Shown here piece after piece: positions 1 through 7,260 of a stretch of 64,000 nt of DNA. The position numbers and the translations under genes were made by a program. Within the stretch, counting starts at the first letter, position 1, and each line of letters opens with the position of its first letter. The notes under the pieces were generated by a model that made no database searches, was not told the origin of the DNA, and saw only the letters and a list, made by a program, of their open reading frames with translations. The stretch is from Clostridium sp. 1001271st1 H5 (GTDB taxonomy: Bacteria > Bacillota > Clostridia > Lachnospirales > Lachnospiraceae): assembly GCF_005845215.1 (NCBI RefSeq), contig NZ_SPHO01000018.1:61844-125843 (forward strand), written 5' to 3'.

Positions 1-144
1 AAGGCGGTGGAGCTTCTCAACAAGACCGACGACAAGACCTATGTCATAGCGGCCAAGGTGGGATATCAGGAGCAGAACTATTTCAGCTATGTGTTTAAAA
101 AGCGCTTTGGGGTTTCGCCCACAAAGTTCAGAGGGGCAAAATAG
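1..144 (+). CDS. AraC-type response regulator, C-terminal end only (YesN-like)
   Basis: Partial gene entering from the left edge, read in frame 1 to a TAG at 142-144. The 47 visible residues are the second helix-turn-helix of an AraC-family DNA-binding domain: the segment VAKVGYQEQNYFSYVFKKRFG followed by SPTKFR is the classic AraC recognition helix and closing signature, with 'AAKVGY' at about residues 17-22. The sensor kinase that follows 65 bases later is of the YesM/LytS type, which normally pairs with a YesN-type regulator having a receiver domain plus AraC domain. The receiver lies outside the window, so that pairing is inferred from gene order. It probably controls the sugar importer downstream. 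Confidence 0.85.
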   Translation, partial: KAVELLNKTDDKTYVIAAKVGYQEQNYFSYVFKKRFGVSPTKFRGAK

Positions 145-209
145 ATACAGCAGGCCTGTCCCGCCGTGTGCAACGGGACTGAGGCAGGCCGCGTAAAGGA
201 GCAGGGGAC

Positions 210-2000
210 ATGTTGTTTGAGAAGCAGAGGATTAAGCTGCAGAAGGCCAGCATACGGTATATTATATTCATCTACTTTACGCTGACGGCCCTGGCCGCCA
301 GTATATTTATAGGTATTTCCCTGTATTCCAGGCTGTCGGGCCAGATGTCCGCCACCATCCGGGAGGAGAACCAGATTCTGATTAATCAGATAACCAGGTC
401 TATGGAGGATTACCTGCGCACCGTGATGAAGCTGTCGGATTCCCTGTATTACGGCGTTGTCAAGAACGCGGACCTGGCAAGCGGCTCCATCGGAAGCGAG
501 ATGACCCTTCTCTACGACAACAACAAGGACAATGTGGAGAACATTGCCCTGTTGTCCAAAGAAGGAAAGCTGCTGGAATCCGTGCCGGCGGCCCGTCTTA
601 AGACCAATGTGGATGTTACCGGGGAAAACTGGTTTACCTCCTCCCTGGAAAAGACGGAAAACATGCACTTTTCCACGCCCCATGTCCAGTACATCTTTGA
701 CGGCAGCGAGAACCAGTACCGGTGGGTTATCTCCCTGTCAAGGGCGGTTGAAATCACCCAGGGCCCTTCCACGGACCAGGGCGTCCTGCTGATTGATATC
801 CGCTACAGCAGTCTGGAGCAGCTGTTCGACGGGGTAAACCTGGGAAACGGAGGCTATGTCTATCTGATTAGCAGCAGCGGGGAAATCATATACCATCCCC
901 AGGCCCAGCTGATTGACTCGGGAATCGTCCGGGAGAACAACCTGGAGGTATCCGGCCTCAGAGACGGCAATTACCGGCAGACCGTGGATGGGGTAAAACG
1001 CACTGTCACCGTGAAGACCGTGGGATACACGGGCTGGAAGGTGGTGGGGGTGACGCCTCTTGACGGTGTGTCCCTGAACAACATCAAGACAAAGCTTCTG
1101 GTGATTTTTATGATTGCTTTTGTTCTCTTTATCATGACCATCATCAATTCCTATATCTCATCCAGGATAACAGACCCCATCAAGGAACTGGAAAAATCTG
1201 TAAATGAAATCGAGGCAGGCAACCTGGAAACAGAGGTCAGAAGCGGAGGCTCCTATGAGATACAGCATCTTGGCAATTCCATACAGAACATGGCCAGGCA
1301 GATACGCAGGCTGATGGACGATATTGTGGCGGAGCATGAATCCAAACGAAAGAGCGAATTCGATACCCTCCAGGCACAGATTAACCCCCATTTCCTATAT
1401 AACACCCTGGACATCATTGTATGGATGATTGAAAATGAAAACCTGTCCGACGCAGTGCGGGTCGTGACGGCCCTGGCTAGGTTTTTCCGCATCAGCCTCA
1501 GCAGGGGGAAGAGCATCATCACGGTCAGGGACGAGCTGGAGCATGTGCGCAACTACCTTATGATTCAGCACATGCGCTATAAAAACAAATTCACCTACAC
1601 GGTGGAAGCAGGGGAGGATGTCACTGACCTGGCCAGCCTTAAGCTTATCCTTCAGCCTCTTGTGGAAAATGCCATCTATCACGGCATGGAATTCATGGAC
1701 GGAGACGGCGAAATCCGCATCAGGGCATGGCGCCGGGACAAGGATTTGTATATGAGCGTATCGGACAACGGCCTGGGCATGACCCGGGAGCAGGTGAAAC
1801 GGCTCTTCGGGGATACGGACCATGTGCCGTCGGGCAGAGGCTCCGGTATCGGGGTCAGGAATGTGAACGAGCGCATCAGGCTGTATTTTGGAAACAGCTA
1901 CGGACTGGAAATAGAGTCAGAGCCGGATGACGGGACAACGGTCACGGCCCATCTGCCGGCCATCCCCTATGAGGAAGTAAAGAATACGGAAAGTCCATGA
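210..2000 (+). CDS. YesM/LytS-family sensor histidine kinase
   Basis: Membrane histidine kinase of 596 residues. A first membrane helix (about residues 17-39) is followed by an extracytoplasmic sensor region of about 250 residues with a Cache-like character, then a second helix (about 295-316), a HAMP linker and the His_kinase domain. The phospho-acceptor motif PHFLYNT lies at about 393-399, the N box LVENAIYHG at about 483-491, and the G boxes DNGLGM and GSGIGVRN further on. The ATG is preceded by AGGAG. It sits between a response regulator and two anchored sugar-binding proteins. In the known XylFII-LytS-YesN arrangement of clostridia, a solute-binding protein presents the sugar to such a kinase, so sugar sensing for the mgl-like operon is inferred. 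Confidence 0.92.
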   Translation: MLFEKQRIKLQKASIRYIIFIYFTLTALAASIFIGISLYSRLSGQMSATIREENQILINQITRSMEDYLRTVMKLSDSLYYGVVKNADLASGSIGSEMTLLYDNNKDNVENIALLSKEGKLLESVPAARLKTNVDVTGENWFTSSLEKTENMHFSTPHVQYIFDGSENQYRWVISLSRAVEITQGPSTDQGVLLIDIRYSSLEQLFDGVNLGNGGYVYLISSSGEIIYHPQAQLIDSGIVRENNLEVSGLRDGNYRQTVDGVKRTVTVKTVGYTGWKVVGVTPLDGVSLNNIKTKLLVIFMIAFVLFIMTIINSYISSRITDPIKELEKSVNEIEAGNLETEVRSGGSYEIQHLGNSIQNMARQIRRLMDDIVAEHESKRKSEFDTLQAQINPHFLYNTLDIIVWMIENENLSDAVRVVTALARFFRISLSRGKSIITVRDELEHVRNYLMIQHMRYKNKFTYTVEAGEDVTDLASLKLILQPLVENAIYHGMEFMDGDGEIRIRAWRRDKDLYMSVSDNGLGMTREQVKRLFGDTDHVPSGRGSGIGVRNVNERIRLYFGNSYGLEIESEPDDGTTVTAHLPAIPYEEVKNTESP

Positions 2001-2005
2001 TAAAT

Positions 2006-2021
2006 AGAATCGTGGAAAGGT
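2006..2021 (+). repeat. 16-base exact repeat, copy 1
   Basis: AGAATCGTGGAAAGGT occurs here, just upstream of the first binding-protein gene, and again exactly at 5642-5657 between the binding-protein and ATPase genes of the importer. Both copies are in leader positions on the same strand. This could be a shared post-transcriptional or regulator-binding element. Part of it overlaps the purine-rich ribosome-binding area here. Confidence 0.5.
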
Positions 2022-2031
2022 GAGGAAGCCT

Positions 2032-3003
2032 ATGTTAAATAAAGGGAAAATTCTCTGGTGCATATGGGCCGGTATCCTGGTCCTGCTGTTTTTGATGTCC
2101 TCCACGGACCTGATTATCACGGAAAAGAAAGTTGAGGTATATCCCATTTCCGTTATCGTGGAGGGTGATAACGACGATTACTATGTGAATTTCAAAAAGG
2201 GTATGGACCAGGCGGCGGTGGAGTTCCATGGGGACGTCAGCTTCATCACCCTTTATGCCCCGGATGACCAGGCGCAGCAGATGGAGCTGGTAAAAAGGGA
2301 AATCAGGGACGGAACCAGGGCGGTTATTCTGGCGCCGGTGAAGACGGAGGAGGCTGTAAAGGAGTTGGAGGACATGAGTCCCGGCTGCCCTGTCATTCTT
2401 CTGGGCCAGCCCCCGCTGGGAGGCCAGTCCCCGGACACCATCGGCGTGGACGGCAGGGAGGTTGGCAGGCTTCTGGGCGGGGCGGCAGCGTCCCAGGCCC
2501 CCAGGGATGTGCCGGTCTACCTCTTTTGCAGGGGGCTGGACTATGGGGACAGCGCCCAGGTTTATGAGGGAGTCAGGACCGTGCTGGAGGAGCAGGGGTA
2601 TCAATATCGGCTCATTGAGAGGGAAAACCAGGACACATACCGCCAGGCCATAGAGGAAACAGATTCTCCCGGAGGCGGCAGGATTACCATTATAGCTCTG
2701 GATGTACAATCACTGGACCAGGCCACACGGATACTGGAGGAAAACACCATATATCAGGGCAGGGTGGCAGGGCTCTACGGCGCCGGAAGCACCACCTCCC
2801 TACTCAGGGCCCTGGACAGGGGAATTGTCACGGGAATGACAGCGTATAACCAGTTTGACCAGGGATATCTGAGCGTAAAGCAGGCCGTGGAGGCCATCCA
2901 GGGCACGCGGCAGAAGCAGCAGACCCTGCTGGAGGCCATTTATGTGGATGAGGACAAATTAAGGGATAAGACATATGAGAAAATGCTTTATCCCATTGAG
3001 TAA
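2032..3003 (+). CDS. Membrane-anchored sugar-binding (Peripla_BP_4) protein, likely sensor partner
   Basis: Protein of 323 residues with one N-terminal membrane helix (WCIWAGILVLLFLMSS) and no lipobox, followed by a LacI/ribose-binding-type type I periplasmic domain. Features typical of that family are the opening strand ending in 'VEGDNDDYYVNFKKGMDQAA', the strand AVILAPV at about residue 100 and the segment VTGMTAYNQFDQGYLSVKQA near the end. ATG 2032 is chosen over GTG 2020 because GAGGAAG lies 5-6 bases before it. It follows the kinase by 31 bases. The anchor and position favour a sugar-sensing partner of the kinase rather than an importer subunit; the ligand is unknown. Confidence 0.75.
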   Translation: MLNKGKILWCIWAGILVLLFLMSSTDLIITEKKVEVYPISVIVEGDNDDYYVNFKKGMDQAAVEFHGDVSFITLYAPDDQAQQMELVKREIRDGTRAVILAPVKTEEAVKELEDMSPGCPVILLGQPPLGGQSPDTIGVDGREVGRLLGGAAASQAPRDVPVYLFCRGLDYGDSAQVYEGVRTVLEEQGYQYRLIERENQDTYRQAIEETDSPGGGRITIIALDVQSLDQATRILEENTIYQGRVAGLYGAGSTTSLLRALDRGIVTGMTAYNQFDQGYLSVKQAVEAIQGTRQKQQTLLEAIYVDEDKLRDKTYEKMLYPIE

Positions 3004-3056
3004 AAAAGAAAAGACTGTAAATTGGGAAAAGACGCGGTAAGGAAAGGGGCATTGCG

Positions 3057-4109
3057 GTGAAGCGGAATTGGATGTATCTATTGGCGGCCTGTATGGGGGC
3101 GGCCATCCTCATAGGGCTGTGGCAGTACAGGGGAAACGAAGGCGGACGGCAGGCGGACAAGAATTCCATCCGCATCGGGGTTCTGCTCTACCGGGGGGAC
3201 GACACCTTCATCGGTACCCTGCGCGCAGGCCTGGAGGACAAGGCAAAGGAATATGAACAGGAGACAGGCATCAAGGTAAAGCTGGACATCATGGATGCCA
3301 AGGGGAGCCAGAATACCCAGAACAGCCAGGTGGAGCGGCTGATTTCCCTTGGCTGCGATGCTCTGTGCATCAACAGCGTGGACCGTTCATCGGCATCCAT
3401 CATCATTGACAAGGCCATGGACGCAGGCACTCCGGTGGTGTTCTTTAACCGGGAGCCGGTGGAGGAGGACATGAACCGATGGGAAAAGCTGTACTATGTG
3501 GGAGCGGACGCCAAGGAATCAGCCGTGCTCCAGGGAGATATCCTGGTGGATGCATACCAGAAGGATTCACGTACACTGGATGCCAATGGCAACGGTCTGG
3601 TAAGCTATGTGCTTCTGGAAGGGGAAACCAGCCATCAGGATTCCCTGATTCGCACGGAGTGGTCCATCCAGACCTTAAAGGACGGGAATGTGCCTCTGGA
3701 GAAGATTACGGGAGGGATTGCCAACTGGGACAGGAGCCAGGCGTCGGCCCTTATGGAACAGTGGCTGAAGGAGTATCCGGGACAGATTGAACTGGTGGTC
3801 AGCAACAACGACGACATGGCCCTGGGCGCCATTGACGCCATACACCGGGCCGGAATCGGGGCGAATTCCATCAAAGTAGTCGGCATAGACGGCACCCCTG
3901 TGGGTATCAAGGCCCTGGAGGAAGGGTATCTCTTCGGTACCGTGGAATCCGATAAGGAGAAGTATGCCCAGGCCATATTTGACATTGCCTGGAGCCTGTC
4001 CCTGAACCAGGACCCAAAGTCCAGGGTACCGCAGCTGGAAGGAAAATATTACTGGTGTCCCCAGAGGGCGCTGACCCAGGATGAGGCAAAATTGCTTAAA
4101 AACCAGTGA
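3057..4109 (+). CDS. Galactose/glucose-binding protein of conventional topology (MglB-like), anchored
   Basis: Protein of 350 residues starting at GTG, with AAGGAAAGGGG upstream. The N-terminal hydrophobic stretch (MYLLAACMGAAILIGLW) looks like a membrane anchor. It contains LAAC, but the positive region before it is very short, so lipoprotein processing is doubtful. From about residue 38 the protein follows MglB in normal order: IRIGVLLYRGDDTF, DALCIN, TPVVFFNREP, YYVGADAKESAVLQGD, VVSNNDDMALGAIDAI and VVGIDGTPVGIKAL. The calcium-loop position reads DANGNGLVS, with N replacing one acidic ligand. It sits in the sensor operon, which suggests a sensory or accessory role. It is the best in-window comparison for the permuted homologue at 4268. 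Confidence 0.85.
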   Translation: MKRNWMYLLAACMGAAILIGLWQYRGNEGGRQADKNSIRIGVLLYRGDDTFIGTLRAGLEDKAKEYEQETGIKVKLDIMDAKGSQNTQNSQVERLISLGCDALCINSVDRSSASIIIDKAMDAGTPVVFFNREPVEEDMNRWEKLYYVGADAKESAVLQGDILVDAYQKDSRTLDANGNGLVSYVLLEGETSHQDSLIRTEWSIQTLKDGNVPLEKITGGIANWDRSQASALMEQWLKEYPGQIELVVSNNDDMALGAIDAIHRAGIGANSIKVVGIDGTPVGIKALEEGYLFGTVESDKEKYAQAIFDIAWSLSLNQDPKSRVPQLEGKYYWCPQRALTQDEAKLLKNQ

Positions 4110-4179
4110 GTCATATGTAAAACGCCGATGAAAAAGGATAAAATCAAAGAAATTTTATAATCCTTCTATAAAAATCATA

Positions 4180-4208
4180 TGGAAAAATGCACAATCAGGT
4201 CGTATAAT
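4180..4208 (+). promoter_or_regulatory. Candidate sigma-70 promoter for the sugar importer operon
   Basis: TGGAAA (4180-4185), 17 bases, then TATAAT (4203-4208), about 60 bases before the lipoprotein gene. The -10 is consensus and the -35 matches 4 of 6. It lies in the 158-base gap after the sensor operon, so the importer probably has its own promoter under the two-component system. No clean catabolite-repression box was found. Confidence 0.55.
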
Positions 4209-4267
4209 GAACTTGTTGTTAAGCAAAAACAACCAAAGACAACAAAAATATAAGGGAGGAATTAAAA

Positions 4268-5608
4268 ATGAAGAAAGCATTAAGTGTTGCTCTTGCGTGT
4301 TCCATGGCATTATCACTGGTTGCCTGCGGAGGCGGCAGCAAGCCAACAGAAGCACCAACCACAGCAGCTGCAGGGGATACCACAACCGCAGCGGCAGCAG
4401 ACACAACCGCAGCTGATACAGCAGCGGCACCCGAAGCAGGCGCAGAGGTGGCAAACAAGGATAAGCCTTTGGTATGGTTTAACCGTCAGCCATCCAGCAG
4501 TGCAACAGGACAGCTTGATATGACGGCCCTGAATTTCAATAAGGATACATATTATGTAGGTTTCGATGCAAACCAGGGTGCTGAGCTTCAGGGAACCATG
4601 GTTAAGGATTACATTGAGAAGAACATTGATTCAATTGACCGCAACGGCGACGGAATCATCGGCTATGTTCTGGCAATCGGAGACATCGGACACAACGACT
4701 CCATCGCACGTACAAGAGGTATCCGTAAGGCTCTTGGCACAGCTGTGGAGAAAGACGGCAACATCAACAGTGACCCTGTTGGTACAAACGCAGACGGCAC
4801 AGCAACCGTTGTACAGGACGGCTCCATCGAAGTAGGCGGAAAGACATATGTTGTCCGCGAGCTGGCTTCCCAGGAGATGAAGAACTCTGCAGGCGCTACA
4901 TGGGATGCCGCCACAGCAGGCAATGCTATCGGCACATGGTCTTCCTCTTTCGGCGAACAGATTGATATAGTTGCATCCAACAACGACGGCATGGGCATGT
5001 CCATGTTCAACGCATGGTCCAAGGACAACAAGGTTCCTACATTTGGCTATGATGCAAACAGCGACGCAGTGGCTGCTATCGCAGAAGGCTACGGCGGCAC
5101 AATCAGCCAGCATGCAGACGTACAGGCATACCTGACACTTCGTGTTCTGCGTAATGCACTGGATGGAGTTGATATTGATACAGGTATCGGCACAGCAGAC
5201 GATGCAGGCAATGTCCTGAGCCCTGATGTATATGTTTACAAGGCAGATGAGCGTTCCTACTACGCACTGAACGTAGCTGTAACTGCTGATAACTATACAG
5301 ATTTCACAGATTCCACCATGGTGTACGCACCTGTATCCAATCAGCTGGATGAGGCTTCCCATGCTACAAAGAATGTATGGCTGAACATCTACAACTCAGC
5401 TGACAACTTCCTTGGCTCCACCTATCAGCCTCTGCTTCAGAAATATGATAAGCTTCTCAACCTGAAGGTTGACTACATCGGCGGCGACGGACAGACAGAG
5501 TCCAATATTACAAACCGTCTTGGAAATCCAAGCCAGTATGACGCATTTGCCATCAACATGGTTAAGACAGACAATGCAGCTTCATACACATCTCTGCTTG
5601 AGCAGTAA
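4268..5608 (+). CDS. Galactose/glucose ABC importer lipoprotein with circularly permuted MglB fold
   Basis: Lipoprotein of 446 residues: signal peptide with lipobox LVAC (Cys20), then a Thr/Ala-rich linker (about 21-63). The start follows GGGAGG. The domain begins at about residue 66 with KPLVWFNRQP, which in normal MglB proteins is the middle strand (TPVVFFNREP in the neighbour at 3057). Next come YYVGFDANQGAELQG, the calcium loop DRNGDGIIG, VASNNDGMGMSMF and FGYDANSDAVAAI in ordinary order. At about 368-446 it ends with NVWLNIYNSADNFLG, a Q/E-N helix and DAFAINMV, which correspond to the normal N-terminal strands and helices. First- and second-half elements are thus swapped end to end. It heads the importer operon and should deliver galactose or glucose to the permease. 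Confidence 0.85.
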   Translation: MKKALSVALACSMALSLVACGGGSKPTEAPTTAAAGDTTTAAAADTTAADTAAAPEAGAEVANKDKPLVWFNRQPSSSATGQLDMTALNFNKDTYYVGFDANQGAELQGTMVKDYIEKNIDSIDRNGDGIIGYVLAIGDIGHNDSIARTRGIRKALGTAVEKDGNINSDPVGTNADGTATVVQDGSIEVGGKTYVVRELASQEMKNSAGATWDAATAGNAIGTWSSSFGEQIDIVASNNDGMGMSMFNAWSKDNKVPTFGYDANSDAVAAIAEGYGGTISQHADVQAYLTLRVLRNALDGVDIDTGIGTADDAGNVLSPDVYVYKADERSYYALNVAVTADNYTDFTDSTMVYAPVSNQLDEASHATKNVWLNIYNSADNFLGSTYQPLLQKYDKLLNLKVDYIGGDGQTESNITNRLGNPSQYDAFAINMVKTDNAASYTSLLEQ

Positions 5609-5641
5609 TATTCATTGAAACAACAAAAGTACACGATAAGA

Positions 5642-5657
5642 AGAATCGTGGAAAGGT
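5642..5657 (+). repeat. 16-base exact repeat, copy 2
   Basis: Second exact copy of AGAATCGTGGAAAGGT (first at 2006-2021). It lies 34 bases after the binding-protein stop codon and just before a stable hairpin. A tiny ORF of four codons (ATG 5663) follows, probably without meaning. Confidence 0.5.
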
Positions 5658-5671
5658 AAAGATGTGCTGTT

Positions 5672-5697
5672 ATTAGGGAGAAGAAATTCTCCCTAAT
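5672..5697 (+). terminator. Intercistronic hairpin between binding protein and ATPase genes
   Basis: An 11-base-pair perfect stem, ATTAGGGAGAA / TTCTCCCTAAT, with a GAAA loop, followed by TATTTAAT rather than a clean U run. In sugar-importer operons such a structure commonly lets the binding protein outnumber the membrane subunits, by partial termination or by protecting the upstream mRNA end. Which of these applies here cannot be read from sequence. Confidence 0.7.
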
Positions 5698-5742
5698 ATT
5701 TAATACTGAAACCTATCAATCTACATATACAGGAGTAAAATA

Positions 5743-7251
5743 ATGGCAGATAAGAAAGATGATATCGTCTTATCAATACGCGGTATGAGCAAGTCCTTCG
5801 GCCGGAACAGGGTTCTGGACCATATCAACCTGGATGTGAAGCGCGGAACCGTTATGGGGCTTATGGGTGAGAACGGAGCTGGTAAGTCAACCATGATGAA
5901 GTGCCTTTTCGGCACCTACCAGAAAGACGAGGGAAATATCTTCCTGAATGGCAAGGAAGTAAGCTTTTCCGGACCAAAGGATGCTCTTGAAAACGGCATT
6001 GCAATGGTTCACCAGGAATTGAATCAGTGTCTGGAACGGAATGTAATTGATAATTTGTTCCTGGGACGTTATCCGGTTAATTCCATGGGTGTAATTGATG
6101 AAGGCAGGATGAAAAAGGAAGCCGCCGAGCTCTTTAGAAAATTGGGAATGACTGTAAACCTTACCCAGCCCATGGGCCGTATGTCCGTATCACAGAGGCA
6201 GATGTGCGAAATCGCCAAGGCCATCTCCTATAATTCAAGGGTGATTGTTCTGGATGAGCCCACCTCCTCCCTGACCGTACAGGAGGTTGACAAACTCTTC
6301 GAGATGATGAGGATGTTAAAGGAGCAGGGAATTGCCCTGATTTATATTTCTCACAAGATGGATGAGATTTTTGAAATCTGCGATGAGATATCCGTGCTTC
6401 GTGACGGAAACCTGGTTATGACAAAGAGCACCAAGGATGCAAATATGAATGAGCTGATTGCAGCAATGGTCGGCCGTTCCCTGGATAACCGGTTCCCGCC
6501 TGTTGACAATACCCCCGGCGACGTGATTCTGTCCATCCAGAATCTGTCCACAAAGTTTGAGCCTCATTTGCAGGATGTTTCATTTGACGTAAAAGAAGGA
6601 GAGATATTCGGGCTGTACGGCCTGGTAGGGGCAGGGCGCACGGAGCTTCTGGAAACCATCTTTGGTGTCCGAACCAGAGCGGCAGGACGTGTTTATTTTA
6701 ATAACCGCCTTATGAATTTCAGCAGCGCAAAGGAAGCCATGGAGCATGGCTTTGCCATGATTACCGAGGAGCGCAAGGCAAACGGACTGTTTTTAAAGGG
6801 CGACCTTACCTTTAACACCACCATTGCCAATCTGCAGCAGTATATGTCGGGCATAGCGCTTTCCGATGCAAAGATGATAAAGGCCACGTCAAAGGAAATC
6901 AAAATCATGCATACCAAGTGTATGGGGCCTGACGACATGATTTCCAGCCTTTCCGGCGGCAATCAGCAGAAGGTTATCTTTGGAAAGTGGCTGGAGCGCA
7001 GTCCGCAGGTGTTTATGATGGACGAACCCACCAGAGGAATCGACGTGGGCGCAAAGTATGAAATATATGAGCTTATCATCAATATGGCGAAGCAGGGGAA
7101 GACAATCATTGTTGTTTCTTCTGAGATGCCGGAGATACTGGGAATTACAAACCGTATTGGTGTTATGTCAAATGGACGCCTTTCTGGAATTGTTAATACA
7201 AAAGAGACAAATCAGGAAGAACTTTTAAGGCTCAGTGCAAAATACCTATAA
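5743..7251 (+). CDS. mglA: Sugar ABC importer ATPase, two-domain MglA/RbsA type
   Basis: Cytoplasmic ATP-binding subunit of 502 residues, the usual length for MglA/RbsA/XylG proteins. Domain 1 has Walker A GENGAGKST at about 42-50, a signature-like SVSQRQM at about 149 and Walker B VIVLDEPTSS at about 167. Domain 2 has the degenerate Walker A GAGRTE typical of this family, the signature LSGGNQQK at about 403 and MDEPTRGID. It follows the binding protein by 134 bases and precedes the permease by 9. It should power galactose/glucose uptake; the exact sugar rests on the binding proteins. The ATG is preceded by a weak AGGAG at 5732-5736. Confidence 0.93.
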   Translation: MADKKDDIVLSIRGMSKSFGRNRVLDHINLDVKRGTVMGLMGENGAGKSTMMKCLFGTYQKDEGNIFLNGKEVSFSGPKDALENGIAMVHQELNQCLERNVIDNLFLGRYPVNSMGVIDEGRMKKEAAELFRKLGMTVNLTQPMGRMSVSQRQMCEIAKAISYNSRVIVLDEPTSSLTVQEVDKLFEMMRMLKEQGIALIYISHKMDEIFEICDEISVLRDGNLVMTKSTKDANMNELIAAMVGRSLDNRFPPVDNTPGDVILSIQNLSTKFEPHLQDVSFDVKEGEIFGLYGLVGAGRTELLETIFGVRTRAAGRVYFNNRLMNFSSAKEAMEHGFAMITEERKANGLFLKGDLTFNTTIANLQQYMSGIALSDAKMIKATSKEIKIMHTKCMGPDDMISSLSGGNQQKVIFGKWLERSPQVFMMDEPTRGIDVGAKYEIYELIINMAKQGKTIIVVSSEMPEILGITNRIGVMSNGRLSGIVNTKETNQEELLRLSAKYL

Positions 7252-7260
7252 GGGGGATTC

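Noticed and set aside
4110..4267. Catabolite-responsive (cre) box before the importer operon
   Set aside because: TGTAAAACGCCGATGA looks similar at first sight but is one base too long around the central CG and lacks the second half.
4631..5362. Long antisense reading frame (243 codons) opposite the binding-protein gene
   Set aside because: It is a shadow of the strongly biased codon use of the sense gene; the Cys/Val/Ala-rich translation has no domain and no ribosome site.
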